Source: Rheinheimera sp. 4Y26 (GTDB lineage Bacteria > Pseudomonadota > Gammaproteobacteria > Enterobacterales > Alteromonadaceae). Taken from it: 64,000 bases of DNA. Both the position numbers and the translations under genes were made by a program. The notes beneath the pieces are model-generated. The model saw only the letters and a program-made list of their open reading frames with translations, was not told the origin of the DNA and ran no database searches. Location: the NCBI RefSeq assembly GCF_025245835.1, contig NZ_JAOBWS010000014.1, positions 1 through 64,000 on the forward strand, read 5' to 3'. Shown here one piece after another: positions 44,035 to 54,048 of the stretch (the stretch's first letter is position 1; each line of letters begins with the position of its first letter).

Positions 44035-46479
44035 ATGTTCGCGCGATTAAAGTGGTTTGCCAGTGTATTACAATGGCCATTAAGGCCGCTGGTAAAATAT
44101 AAAATCATTCCGGCCCAACCGGCCAGTAGCCTTGAATTAAATCTGAATAAGCCGCTGTTTTATATCAGCAGAGTGGCTTCTGCCAGCGATCTGGCTACGC
44201 TCAAACGCGCCTGTCTGCAACTGGGATTACCTGATCCTGCCGAACAGGTTCACATTGGTAATGTGAGTTTGCCGCGTACTTTGTTTTTACAACAACCCAC
44301 ACCTTTGTGGGGCACAGCCAAAGCATCACTGGCATTGCAGCAAGGGCAAAAATTACTGCAGGCCCATTTAAATCAGCCGGATCAGGATGCACAACTGGTG
44401 CCGGTCGCCATCAGTTGGGGCCGTGCGCCCGGCAAAGAAGCCAGTGTTAAATCTGTGATAGGGGAAGCTGCAGCGCCAGGCTGGCTGCGCAAGTTATTTG
44501 TGGTACTGATTTCCGGCCGTCATACCCTGGTGCAGTTTTCCCGTGCCGTTTCGTTAAAAGACATGGCATCCGAGCATGGTGCCAGCGAAGAAAGCTCGCA
44601 CAAATTATTACGGGTGGCACGTTTTCACTTTTACCGCCAGCAACTGGCCGCGACCGGGCCACGTCAGCCGAACCGTGCCGCGCTTTTTAATGCACTGCTG
44701 GGCTCAGAAGCTCTGAAAAAAGCCATCGCCGATGAAGCCAAAAGCAAAAATATAAGCCTGGAACAAGCGCGGGTGGAAGCGCGTAAGTTATTGGAAGAAA
44801 TTGCTGCCGATTACCGCGAGTCCACGTTACGGGTAGGCGATCGTTTATTAAGCTGGTTGTGGCGTAAATTATTCAGCGGTATCAAAATTCATAACGCTGA
44901 AGTCATCCGCGACTTAGCCCAGCGTGGCCATGAAGTGGTGTACCTGCCCTGCCATCGCAGCCATATGGATTATTTATTATTAAGTTATGTGATTTACCAG
45001 CAGGGTCTGGCGGCACCCCATATCGCCGCCGGTATTAACCTCGATTTCTGGCCTGTCGGGAAGTTTTTCCGCCGTGGCGGTGCCTTTTTTATCCGCCGCA
45101 GTTTTAGCGGCAATAAATTGTATTCAGCGGTATTTCGCGAATATCTGTCACAGTTATTCCGCAAAGGTTACAGCGTTAAATACTACAGTGAAGGTGGCCG
45201 CAGCCGCACCGGACGTTTATTGCAGCCAAAAACCGGCATGCTGGCCATGACAGTACAAGCCTTGCTGCGCGGCATCGACCGCCCTGTCACTTTGGTGCCT
45301 GTGTATCTGGGTTATGAACATGTGATGGAAGTCAGTACTTATCTGCGTGAACTAAAAGGCTCGGCCAAAACCAAAGAGTCGGCTTTGGGTATACTGCAGG
45401 CAATACGTCAATTGCGCGACTACGGCTATGGTTATGTCAACTTTGGCGAGCCGATTTCCCTGAATAGTTATTTGCAACAACATGCCCCTGACTGGCGTCA
45501 GAGTATTAACCCTGTTGAACCACAAAAACCACAATGGCTGAACCCTGTGGTGGCTAAACTGGCACACGAAGTGATGACCAAAGTGAATCAGACAGCGGCG
45601 CTCAATGCGATTAATCTGATTGCCACTACTTTACTGGCAACAGAACAGCATGTACTGACCCGAAAAGCGCTGGTGGCGCAGCTGGATTTATATCTGGCTT
45701 TGCAACAACAGGCGCCCTACCACGCCTCTGTTACCCTGCCGGAGGGTAATGGCAGCAACCTGGTACAACATGCGCTGGACTTACACAAAATTCATCTGCA
45801 ACAGGACGAATTTGGCGATTTAATTCAGCTCAGTGCTGAAGAAGCCGTTGTGATGAGCTACTACCGCAATAACGTCAGTCATTTGTTTGTGATCCCAGCC
45901 TTGCTGGCCACTGCACTGCTGCAACATCGTAGCCTCAGCAAAATGCAGTTGCTGAATATCTGCCAGCAGCTACAACCGCTGTTACAGCAGGAACTGTTTT
46001 TAGCATCCGATGATTTGAGCTGTTATGTTGGTCAGGTGCTGGCGTTTTTGCAGCAACAGGGAATGATTGAAGAAGTGGAGCACAGCTATCAGTGTACCGA
46101 TAGCCAAAACCCGGCTTATCATCAACTGCAACTGTTGGCGCACAACAGCGATGCCATTTTGCAGCGGTATGCCATGGTGCTGAACTTAATAGCGCTGGAA
46201 GCACCTGTTCAGCGCGCTGAGCTGGAGCAACACAGCCAGCAATTGGCGCAGCGTTTGTTAAAGCTGCATGGCATTGAATCGCCGGAATATCACGACAAGC
46301 AACTGTTTGCCACTTTGGTGAATGCCCTAAAAGAAGCGCACTATATCCAGCTTGATGAACAATACCAGCTGACCAGTGGCCAGAATTTCCAGCCGCTGCT
46401 ATCTACAGTTAACGCTTTATTACAACCTGAAGTGCTGCAAAGTATTCAGCAAATTACCGCCAATAAAGACTCCGGCTAA
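44035..46479 (+). CDS. plsB: Glycerol-3-phosphate O-acyltransferase
   Basis: An 814-residue membrane-associated enzyme that puts the first acyl chain on glycerol-3-phosphate in phospholipid synthesis. The acyltransferase motifs are the HX4D catalytic block CHRSHMDYLLLSYV, GGAFFIRRSF, YSEGGRSRTGR and VTLVPVYLGYE. The length fits PlsB, and its divergent position to lexA is conserved. Confidence 0.96.
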   Translation: MFARLKWFASVLQWPLRPLVKYKIIPAQPASSLELNLNKPLFYISRVASASDLATLKRACLQLGLPDPAEQVHIGNVSLPRTLFLQQPTPLWGTAKASLALQQGQKLLQAHLNQPDQDAQLVPVAISWGRAPGKEASVKSVIGEAAAPGWLRKLFVVLISGRHTLVQFSRAVSLKDMASEHGASEESSHKLLRVARFHFYRQQLAATGPRQPNRAALFNALLGSEALKKAIADEAKSKNISLEQARVEARKLLEEIAADYRESTLRVGDRLLSWLWRKLFSGIKIHNAEVIRDLAQRGHEVVYLPCHRSHMDYLLLSYVIYQQGLAAPHIAAGINLDFWPVGKFFRRGGAFFIRRSFSGNKLYSAVFREYLSQLFRKGYSVKYYSEGGRSRTGRLLQPKTGMLAMTVQALLRGIDRPVTLVPVYLGYEHVMEVSTYLRELKGSAKTKESALGILQAIRQLRDYGYGYVNFGEPISLNSYLQQHAPDWRQSINPVEPQKPQWLNPVVAKLAHEVMTKVNQTAALNAINLIATTLLATEQHVLTRKALVAQLDLYLALQQQAPYHASVTLPEGNGSNLVQHALDLHKIHLQQDEFGDLIQLSAEEAVVMSYYRNNVSHLFVIPALLATALLQHRSLSKMQLLNICQQLQPLLQQELFLASDDLSCYVGQVLAFLQQQGMIEEVEHSYQCTDSQNPAYHQLQLLAHNSDAILQRYAMVLNLIALEAPVQRAELEQHSQQLAQRLLKLHGIESPEYHDKQLFATLVNALKEAHYIQLDEQYQLTSGQNFQPLLSTVNALLQPEVLQSIQQITANKDSG

Positions 46480-46490
46480 GCCGGAGTCTT
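46466..46490. terminator. Bidirectional hairpin between plsB and tesB
   Basis: AAGACTCCGGC and GCCGGAGTCTT form a strong stem spanning the plsB stop codon, between two convergent genes. T-runs are short. Confidence 0.65.
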
Positions 46491-46495
46491 GCGGT

Positions 46496-47371
46496 TTATT
46501 CGTTGCGGGCTTTGTCGTAACTGCGAATCACACCTTCCTGCATGGTGGACGCCACCAACACCCCGGCGCGGTTAAAAAACTGTCCGCGCACTAAACCTCG
46601 GGCGCCGGAAGCACTCGGGCTGTCCACCGCATATAACAGCCAGTCGTCAAAGCGAAAATCCTGATGAAACCACATGGCATGGTCAATAGTGGCCACCTGC
46701 ATATTAGGCGCCATAAAAGACTTACCATGTGGCTGCAGCGCTGTTGGCAGGAAGTTAAAGTCTGAGGCATAAGCCAGCAGATATTTATGCACTCGTAAAT
46801 CGTCAGGCATAGCGCCGTTGGCTTTAAACCAGACATAACGTTTGGCGTTACTCACCTGGGGTTTAAACGGGTTGTGAAAGGCCACAGGGCGCATCTCAAT
46901 AGGTTTTTCACAGATAAACTTACTGCGTAAGCTTTCCGGAATCAGGTCTGCGTGCTCACGATAAAATTCCAGATCTGAAATTAACTCTTCCGGTGGCGGC
47001 ACCTGCGGCATTAAATCCTGATGTTCAAAACCTACTTCATCGGCCTGAAAAGACGCCGTCATATAAAAAATGGGCTTGCCAAACTGGATAGCGCTGACGC
47101 GTCTGGTACTGAAACTTTTACCATCCCTGATATTTTCTACTTCATAAACGATAGGCCGGGACGCGTCACCCGGGCGCAAAAAATAAGAGTGAAACGAATG
47201 CACTTTGCGATCTTCCGGGATAGTTTCTTTGGCTGCAGATAATGCCTGCCCCATCACCTGACCGCCAAACACCGCTTTAAAGCCTAAATCCTGACTCTGG
47301 CCACGGTACAACCCCAACTCGATAGTTTCCAATTTTAATAACGACAATAAATCGGCTAACACCTGGCTCAT
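46496..47371 (-). CDS. tesB: Acyl-CoA thioesterase II
   Basis: A 291-residue double-hotdog thioesterase hydrolysing acyl-CoA. Family motifs are [58 protein letters not shown] and [24 protein letters not shown] 47371 is chosen; the in-frame start at 47554 adds 61 residues with no homology. A GGGGGTC ribosome site precedes it. Confidence 0.94.
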   Translation of the reverse strand: MSQVLADLLSLLKLETIELGLYRGQSQDLGFKAVFGGQVMGQALSAAKETIPEDRKVHSFHSYFLRPGDASRPIVYEVENIRDGKSFSTRRVSAIQFGKPIFYMTASFQADEVGFEHQDLMPQVPPPEELISDLEFYREHADLIPESLRSKFICEKPIEMRPVAFHNPFKPQVSNAKRYVWFKANGAMPDDLRVHKYLLAYASDFNFLPTALQPHGKSFMAPNMQVATIDHAMWFHQDFRFDDWLLYAVDSPSASGARGLVRGQFFNRAGVLVASTMQEGVIRSYDKARNE

Positions 47372-47558
47372 CATGACCCCCAAAAATGCTGACAGAATGC
47401 AGCATTGTGCAGCAGTGCTGTCAAAACTGCAAAACAGAGGTATCACAGCATACCCAAAGAAATCTGACGCAAATAACGCAGAAATCAAAGTAAAGCGGCT
47501 GGCTGCAAGGCAAAAAGCACGGCATAATCGCGCCAGCTTGCAAAAAGGAGCCATTCAC

Positions 47559-48017
47559 ATGGCCTGGCTGTTTAAAACCGAACCCAATGAATGCAGTATT
47601 GATGATATAGCCGCAGCGCCGGATGGAGTGGTGTGGGAAGGTGTGCGTAATTATCAGGCGCGAAATTTCCTGCGGGATCAGGTTCAATTGGGTGACCTTG
47701 TGCTGATCCATCATTCAAGTTGTAAGCAAATTGGTTTAGCCGGTCTTGCCAAAGTATCGGCAACAGCTTTTGCTGATCCAAGCCAGTTTCAGCAGCGTAG
47801 CCCTTATTACGACGCCAAAGCGAGTGCTGAGCGCTGGTCCTGGTATGCAGTGCAGGTGCAGTTAGTAGAAAAGTTCAGAAAAATCATCACAATGGATGAA
47901 TTAAGGCAACACCAGGCCCTGTCTCAGATGCAGTTACTGAAAAAGGGCAACAGGTTATCTGTAATGCCGGTAACAAAAGAGGAATTGGAGCTTGTACTTT
48001 TTTTAACCAGAGCATAG
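47559..48017 (+). CDS. EVE domain-containing protein
   Basis: A 152-residue PUA-like EVE domain covering the whole protein (MAWLFKTEPNECSIDDI, WEGVRNYQARNFLRD, GDLVLIHHSSC, SPYYDAKAS, WYAVQVQLVEKF). EVE domains bind modified bases in DNA or RNA. ATG 47559 has an AAAGGAG site; the longer upstream frame overlaps tesB and is rejected. Confidence 0.92.
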   Translation: MAWLFKTEPNECSIDDIAAAPDGVVWEGVRNYQARNFLRDQVQLGDLVLIHHSSCKQIGLAGLAKVSATAFADPSQFQQRSPYYDAKASAERWSWYAVQVQLVEKFRKIITMDELRQHQALSQMQLLKKGNRLSVMPVTKEELELVLFLTRA

Positions 48018-48075
48018 AGTATAAACAACCCATGCAGCCTGCTTGCAGGTGTAGTCCTGAGAAGGAGTAAAACAG

Positions 48076-48315
48076 ATGGCAGCACTACTTCAAGAACGTC
48101 GTGATCAGACCAAAGATGTAAATTATTTTTGGAATGAGCTGAATATGGCGCAAAAATTTTCAGTCGCTGAATTGCAACGTTTTGGTTATGAGCTCGCTTT
48201 TGTGCGCCGCAGTCCAAGTTTTAGTCTGGCAGTACTGCGTGCCGGCGACCGGATTGCTGCAGTAGATCAGGATGGTCAGATTGATACCGAACCTAAAGTG
48301 GTCATCCGGCATTAA
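48076..48315 (+). CDS. Small conserved-looking hypothetical protein
   Basis: A 79-residue soluble protein with GAAGGAG ribosome site. N-terminal helical part (RRDQTKDVNYFWNELNMAQKFSVAELQRFGYELAFVR) and a short beta-rich end. It lies 58 bp after the EVE gene. No family recognised. Confidence 0.7.
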   Translation: MAALLQERRDQTKDVNYFWNELNMAQKFSVAELQRFGYELAFVRRSPSFSLAVLRAGDRIAAVDQDGQIDTEPKVVIRH

Positions 48316-48335
48316 ATAAAACTGAGCTAGTGAGT

Positions 48336-48857
48336 TCAGGCCGGTTCCGACAACGGACGTGGTGTTTTTCCAATTTCTTTATAACTTTGTTCTTTTACCA
48401 GCATAACCCCCGACTGACACAACTGCAGATAACCAGCCAATGAGTTTTTCTGCCAACCCTGAATTAAGCGCCCATGGCGATTGATAAAAGCTTCCAGTTC
48501 TGAATATTCCACCGCTAAATTACGTTTGCAGTATTTTTTCAGCGCCTGTGGCAATGACTGCTGTTTTTGCACCAGTTCTTTGCAAATCATTGGAATAGCC
48601 TGACATAAGGTCTCAATACAAAACACTTCACTGGCTGGCAAACGGCTGTTGATTTTCTCGTGCAGCAGTTGCTGTAACAGGATCTGGCAACTTTCTTCGG
48701 CAAGTTCATAGGTCAATTGCTGGATATGCGAAGATTCCTGATCCCGCAGTTTGTATTCCATTACCATACGTTTATGTGCTTTGCTCAAGCTGTCAATTTT
48801 AATGACCAGCAGCACAACAACGACAAAAAAAACAATAAATATCAACAAAGTCCACAT
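48336..48857 (-). CDS. Hypothetical membrane-anchored coiled-coil protein
   Basis: About 173 residues with one N-terminal helix (MWTLLIFIVFFVVVVLLVIKI) and a helical cytoplasmic part with several cysteines (ESCQIL, CIETLCQAIPMICK, YCKRN, LCQSG). The upstream TTG at 48884 is an alternative start. DUF2489-like in overall shape (short anchor plus helical domain), but this is a guess. Confidence 0.65.
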   Translation of the reverse strand: MWTLLIFIVFFVVVVLLVIKIDSLSKAHKRMVMEYKLRDQESSHIQQLTYELAEESCQILLQQLLHEKINSRLPASEVFCIETLCQAIPMICKELVQKQQSLPQALKKYCKRNLAVEYSELEAFINRHGRLIQGWQKNSLAGYLQLCQSGVMLVKEQSYKEIGKTPRPLSEPA

Positions 48858-49006
48858 ATACAACTCAGAATATCCGACAAGCAATCCAGTCTGAAATCAG
48901 CACAGAAAAACGCCGTGCATCAAACACGGCGCCGAGTATAACACTGCGTAACCACAATCCAACGACGCCTGCGCGAATTTCACTACAGGCGTGCTGGCGT
49001 GGAGTA

Positions 49007-50734
49007 TTAGGTTTTTTGCTTCCGTTTGATGTAGTTATTAATTTGCTGCTCCAGAATCGGCAGTGGCAGGCTGCCGTTTTGCAGCAGGGTGTCATGGAAC
49101 TCCCGTACATCAAAGTCGGCGCCAAGCGCTTGCTCAGCCTGTTTTCTTAAGCGTTTGATCGTGATTTCGCCGAGCTTATAAGACAGCGCCTGCGCCGGCC
49201 AGCTGATATAACGATCAATTTCTGTGGTGACATTGTGTAAGGACAAAGCACTGTTACTGGCCATAAAGTCGATCGCCTGCTGTCTGGTCCAGCCCATTGT
49301 ATGCATACCGGTATCCACCACTAGTCGTGCTGCACGCCACATCTCATAGGTCAGCCGGCCAAAGTTACTGTAAGGATCCTGATAAAAGCCAACTTCCAGT
49401 CCCAGATATTCAGAATACAACCCCCAACCTTCGCCAAAAGCTGAAGTGTAAAAACTGCGACGATAAGAAGGCAAATCCGTTTGTTCGTTCGCCAGCGCTA
49501 CCTGCAAGTGATGGCCTGGTACTGCTTCATGCAAAGTCAGGGCTTCCAGCTCATACAGCGGACGCCGGTCCAGTGCATAGGTATTTACCCAATAAAAACC
49601 AGGCTCACCGTCACCACGACCACCGGCATAACGGCCTGTGGTGTATTTGGGTGCAATTTCGGCTGGTACCGGCTCCACGCCATAAGGGGTGCGCGGTAAT
49701 TTTTTAAACAGTTTTGGTAACTGGGCATCGATCTTCTTCGACAAATAGGCCGCTTCTTTGAGCAGTTGCTCCGGTGTTGTGACATAAAACTGCTTGTCAG
49801 TACGTAAAAACTGAATAAATTCGGCAAAACTGCCTTTAAAGCCGGTGTCACTAATCACTTTAGCCATTTCAGCCCTGATCCGTGCCACTTCATTCAACCC
49901 TATCTGATGCACCTGTGCCGGTGTCATCTTCAGCGTGGTGTAATGCTCCAGCCGGTTCTGGTAAAACTCTGCGCCCTGCGGCAGGGCGATAGCGGCGATA
50001 TTGTCGCGTGCGCCTGGTAAATACTGCTGCACAAAAAAGTCATGATATTGCTGATAAGCCGGGAAAATCTCTTTGTTGATCAGGTTTTTTGCCTGCTGCT
50101 GGTATTGCTGCCACTCGGCTTCAGTCATACCGGCTACAGGTTTTTGTAACGGCCGGAAAAACACCGATTCTCCGGCGTCTTTGGTAATAAAAGAACTGAT
50201 GCCTTCGGCATATCCTTGCAGCACTGCTTTGGGCTGGGTGTACCCTTTGGCCAAACCTTCGCGCATCCACTGCGTTTGTTGTTGCATATATTTGGGCACG
50301 GACGCCAGGCGCTGCAGGTAGTTCTCAACATCTTTTTTGCTTTTCAGCGCAGCACCCGACAGCATAAAGGTCAGATCGCTGTGAAAACCAGACTCAGCGG
50401 TCAACGGCATATAATGTGCACCGTAACGGTACTCATCGACATCATTCTGCAGCCGGTACACTAAAATCGCGTGGTTGATCTGCTGCTGTTCTGTCAACGC
50501 GCTCAGATCCACAGCTTTTAATTGTGCCAGCAGCTGTTGTCTTTTTTCATCAGCCAGTGCCAGCGCTTGCGGTGACATATCCGGCAGACTGGTTTCACTG
50601 CGCGGGCTTATCTCCTGTGCCTGTTGCCATATTTTATCGGCAAAAGTATTAAAGTCTGTGCTGGTCGCAGACGGCTGATTGGCACAGGCGGTTAAAGCTG
50701 CGGCGCAAAACAACACCAGTAGTTTACGTTTCAT
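49007..50734 (-). CDS. DUF885 family lipoprotein, putative metallopeptidase
   Basis: A 575-residue exported protein. A lipobox (LTACANQ) predicts a lipoprotein at about Cys17. The DUF885 domain carries the zinc-peptidase-like motif LTLHEAVPGHHLQVALA and a downstream Glu region (SAFGEGWGLYSEYLG), both found in this family. It is probably a periplasmic peptidase; substrate unknown. Confidence 0.9.
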   Translation of the reverse strand: MKRKLLVLFCAAALTACANQPSATSTDFNTFADKIWQQAQEISPRSETSLPDMSPQALALADEKRQQLLAQLKAVDLSALTEQQQINHAILVYRLQNDVDEYRYGAHYMPLTAESGFHSDLTFMLSGAALKSKKDVENYLQRLASVPKYMQQQTQWMREGLAKGYTQPKAVLQGYAEGISSFITKDAGESVFFRPLQKPVAGMTEAEWQQYQQQAKNLINKEIFPAYQQYHDFFVQQYLPGARDNIAAIALPQGAEFYQNRLEHYTTLKMTPAQVHQIGLNEVARIRAEMAKVISDTGFKGSFAEFIQFLRTDKQFYVTTPEQLLKEAAYLSKKIDAQLPKLFKKLPRTPYGVEPVPAEIAPKYTTGRYAGGRGDGEPGFYWVNTYALDRRPLYELEALTLHEAVPGHHLQVALANEQTDLPSYRRSFYTSAFGEGWGLYSEYLGLEVGFYQDPYSNFGRLTYEMWRAARLVVDTGMHTMGWTRQQAIDFMASNSALSLHNVTTEIDRYISWPAQALSYKLGEITIKRLRKQAEQALGADFDVREFHDTLLQNGSLPLPILEQQINNYIKRKQKT

Positions 50735-51062
50735 AAAAAGATCCCAAAGAGAAGTGGCCAGCTGATTGTATACAATTCTCTACGTAGCGACGAAACCGCC
50801 CGCCTGACAAAATTGCCGTTTGAGCCGATTTTATATCAGCAAATTGGGCAAAGCCGGAGCAAAAAGCAGCAAACAGCTGATAAATTTGTAAAAAAACCAC
50901 AATTTTTAAAAAAAATCTTGGCGTATGGCAGCGCTGTCGTTATTTTAAAGATGCGAGAAGCTCAAGATGCGCGCCAACCCTTGCGTTCAACCGGCATTTA
51001 CGTAACATAAGGGCATTCATTTGCGCTAAGTCTATGCAGTATCCATTGGAGTTTTACTTGGC
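50735..51062. other. Divergent intergenic region between DUF885 and GGDEF genes
   Basis: 328 bp with no supported gene. It contains a palindrome ATTGTATACAAT at 50765-50776, 31 bp before the DUF885 start, which could be an operator. Confidence 0.45.
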
Positions 51063-52079
51063 ATGATGTATCAGGATTCAATCGATCAGGCGAGCGAAAA
51101 AGCTGCTCTTGCAATGGCTTTTTTGCAGCGGCATCGTTTGGCAGCACACCCGGTAAACTTCACCGTTGCTTACGAATATATCAGTGGCGTTCACGCTGCC
51201 TTATGCCAGACCGTAGAACAGAAGCTCGAAGCCCGCGTCCATTTTGATGACTTTGTGATGATTGAGCTTTACAGCAATTACATCGTCACCACCAGCAAAG
51301 AAAACGAACAACTGGTCAACAGAGTGAACCAGATTGTCAGCAAGTTAAGCGGTACCGCCGATCTTGCCAGTGAAACCATCAATGAATATCTTGAAGTGCT
51401 GGATCAAGGCATGCAGCTGCTGAGCAGCAACAGCCTGGTTGACCCTAAAATCACCATGCAACGTATGATGGATGCCACTGTTGAGCTTCGCAGCAGCCAG
51501 GAAAAATTACGTGATCAGCTGCAACACTCAGCGGAACAAAGCCAGATTTTACGCACTGAGCTGGAGCAGCTGAAAAAAAGCCGTCAGGTAGACGCGCTGA
51601 CCGGCTTGTATAACAGGCTCAGTATGCAGGAACACGTCGATGACTGGCTGACCCAGGACCCACAACGCCGCATTGCCGCAATTGCCGTTGATCTCGACCA
51701 TTTCCGCCAGTTTAATCACGATTATGGCTTTAATATCGGTGATGTGATCCTGTCGAAAGTGGCAAAAAAAATCAGTGCTTATGTGCAGGAAAGTGGCCTA
51801 CCAGTGCGTGCCGGTGGGGAAGAGTTTTTAATTCTGCTGCCGGATGTGGATTTACGCACCGCCAGCGAAATTGCCGAACAGGTGCGCCGCGGTGTGGAAA
51901 AACTGCGTTTTGTGTCATCGCGCAGCAAAAAAGCCTTGCCCAAAGTGACTATTTCGCTGGGTGTGACTTTGTATCAGTCGGAAGAAAACTGGCATCAGTT
52001 TCTGGCGCGCACCAGCCAGGTGTTGACCGTAGCCAAAAGACGCGGCCGCAATCAGGTTGCCACTGAAGCCATGCTGTAA
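51063..52079 (+). CDS. Soluble diguanylate cyclase
   Basis: A 338-residue protein. The N-terminal 150 residues are helical and resemble the sensory part of DgcP/YeaP-like cyclases without membrane segments, followed by a coiled coil. The GGDEF domain (about 175-335) has DALTGLYNR, VDLDHFRQFNHDYGF and an intact GGEEF. No RxxD inhibitory site is present five residues before it, so product inhibition is unlikely. It should make c-di-GMP. Confidence 0.9.
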   Translation: MMYQDSIDQASEKAALAMAFLQRHRLAAHPVNFTVAYEYISGVHAALCQTVEQKLEARVHFDDFVMIELYSNYIVTTSKENEQLVNRVNQIVSKLSGTADLASETINEYLEVLDQGMQLLSSNSLVDPKITMQRMMDATVELRSSQEKLRDQLQHSAEQSQILRTELEQLKKSRQVDALTGLYNRLSMQEHVDDWLTQDPQRRIAAIAVDLDHFRQFNHDYGFNIGDVILSKVAKKISAYVQESGLPVRAGGEEFLILLPDVDLRTASEIAEQVRRGVEKLRFVSSRSKKALPKVTISLGVTLYQSEENWHQFLARTSQVLTVAKRRGRNQVATEAML

Positions 52080-52084
52080 GCACC

Positions 52085-53170
52085 ATGGCCGCCGCGCTGC
52101 TAAAAGAACAAATCAACAGCACTTTGTTAAACGCCATTGCGGCGCGTTGTCAGCAGTATTATCCAGCCTTTGATACCGCGGCTTTTTTACAAGAGTTCAA
52201 TGACGATTTTCACGCGCTTGAACTGAAACAACGCATCAACCGCACCGCCAGCTGTTTGTATCAGACGCTGGATTTGCCGTTCGGTGAGGCCTGCGCCGTG
52301 CTCAAACCGGTCAGCAGCCATTTTGGCGGTATTCCGGGTTTTATTTTCCCCGAAGTTGTGGCGCAATTTGGCTTACAACAACCTGACATAGCGCTGGATG
52401 CACTGGGCCACTTCACTTGTTTTTCCACCAGCGAATTTGCCATCAGGCCTTTTATCCAGCGTTATCCGACACAAACCTTAGACCAAATGCTGATATGGGC
52501 AGATGCCGACAACCATCACCTGCGTCGCCTTGCCAGTGAAGGTTGCCGGCCACGTTTGCCCTGGGGCACAGCGTTAAAAACCTTACAACGGGATGCCAGT
52601 CCGATTTTGCCGATACTGGAAAAACTCAAAGCAGACCCGTCGGATTATGTGCGCCGCAGTGTAGCCAATAACCTCAATGACATCAGTAAAGACCAGCCCG
52701 GGCTGGTGCTGGCGCTGGCTGCCCGCTGGCAAGGGCACAGCGACAAAACCGACTGGATCATCAAACATGCCTTACGTACTCTGCTGAAAAAGCGCCACAG
52801 CCAGGCGCTCGCTTTGTTTGGTTATCAAACCCCCGCCCTGCAGGCCAGCCTGAGCCTTGACAGCGCCACAGTGCAGATGGGCCAGCCACTGCAGTTTCAG
52901 GTGCAGCTGCAAAGCCAGGCGCCGCTTGGCAAACTGCGGCTGGAATATGCCATCGACTTTGCCGGTAAAAATGGCAACATCCGGCACAAAGTATTTCAGC
53001 TGTTAGAACGCACAGTCACCGAACCCGAATTGCAATTGCAACGTAGTTATCGTTTTGTCGACATGACCACCCGCAAACACTATCCGGGGCCACATCAGCT
53101 GCATCTGTTTATCAATGGTCAGCCTTATGCGTCTGCCCCTTTTGAGTTACAACCAGCAGAAAGCAGCTAA
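52085..53170 (+). CDS. AlkC-like DNA alkylation repair glycosylase
   Basis: A 361-residue HEAT-like repeat protein (about 1-255) with family motifs RINRTASCLYQ, HFTCFSTSEFAIRPFI, LIWADADNHHLRRLASEGCRPRLPWG and SDYVRRSVANNLNDISKD, as in AlkC/AlkD. The last 100 residues (SLSLDSATVQMGQPLQFQ... to PFELQP) look like the Ig-like domain of AlkC subgroups. It should excise positively charged alkylated purines such as 3-methyladenine. It starts 5 bp after the diguanylate cyclase stop. Confidence 0.88.
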   Translation: MAAALLKEQINSTLLNAIAARCQQYYPAFDTAAFLQEFNDDFHALELKQRINRTASCLYQTLDLPFGEACAVLKPVSSHFGGIPGFIFPEVVAQFGLQQPDIALDALGHFTCFSTSEFAIRPFIQRYPTQTLDQMLIWADADNHHLRRLASEGCRPRLPWGTALKTLQRDASPILPILEKLKADPSDYVRRSVANNLNDISKDQPGLVLALAARWQGHSDKTDWIIKHALRTLLKKRHSQALALFGYQTPALQASLSLDSATVQMGQPLQFQVQLQSQAPLGKLRLEYAIDFAGKNGNIRHKVFQLLERTVTEPELQLQRSYRFVDMTTRKHYPGPHQLHLFINGQPYASAPFELQPAESS

Positions 53171-53255
53171 TTTGCAGCATTTACCGCCTTTTGATTGGCG
53201 TAACCGGACGGATCTTTTACACTAGCGCCAGTTTCGAGCTGGCAAAGGCCTTATC

Positions 53256-54035
53256 ATGACAGAGCAGCATCAGGATGCAGCAACAGCTGCAGAGCAAAAC
53301 ACCACCCATTTTGGTTTTAAAACAGTCGCAGCCCAGGAAAAAGTCTCATTGGTTGCCAACGTCTTTCATTCAGTTGCCGCCAAATATGACGTGATGAATG
53401 ACCTGATGTCCCTTGGCATTCACCGGTTATGGAAAAGATTTACCATCGACTGCAGTGGTGTCCGCCCTGGCCACAAAGTGCTGGATTTAGCCGGTGGCAC
53501 CGGCGATTTAACGGCGTTATTTTCCAGAAGGGTCGGCCCGACCGGCCAGGTAATCCTCGCCGATATCAACGAATCGATGCTCAATGTTGGTAAAGACAAG
53601 CTGCGTGATTTGGGTCTGGTTAATAACATCAGTTATGTGCAGGCCAATGCCGAAGCATTACCTTTTGCCGACAACAGTTTTGACATCATCACCATTGCTT
53701 TTGGCTTAAGGAATGTCACCAATAAAGACGCAGCTTTGCGCTCTATGTTCAGAGTATTAAAACCAGGCGGCCGCCTGCTGGTGCTGGAGTTTTCCAAGCC
53801 AACCGAAGCCTGGCTCAGTAAAGTCTATGATCTGTATTCATTTAAACTGTTGCCAGCCATGGGCCAACTGGTGGCCAATGATCGCGAGTCTTATCAGTAT
53901 CTCGCTGAGTCTATCCGTATGCATCCGGATCAGGAGACGTTAAAACAAATGATGGATGACGCCGGTTTTAGTCAAACCAGCTACCACAATTTAACCGGTG
54001 GTATTGTCGCATTGCACCGCGGTTATAAGTTTTAA
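53256..54035 (+). CDS. ubiE: Ubiquinone/menaquinone C-methyltransferase UbiE
   Basis: A 259-residue class I SAM methyltransferase with SAM-binding [13 protein letters not shown], motif [20 protein letters not shown] and [13 protein letters not shown]. It methylates the quinone ring at C2 in ubiquinone and menaquinone synthesis. First gene of the conserved ubiE-ubiJ-ubiB run. Confidence 0.97.
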   Translation: MTEQHQDAATAAEQNTTHFGFKTVAAQEKVSLVANVFHSVAAKYDVMNDLMSLGIHRLWKRFTIDCSGVRPGHKVLDLAGGTGDLTALFSRRVGPTGQVILADINESMLNVGKDKLRDLGLVNNISYVQANAEALPFADNSFDIITIAFGLRNVTNKDAALRSMFRVLKPGGRLLVLEFSKPTEAWLSKVYDLYSFKLLPAMGQLVANDRESYQYLAESIRMHPDQETLKQMMDDAGFSQTSYHNLTGGIVALHRGYKF

Positions 54036-54048
54036 CAGGGCACTTCAG

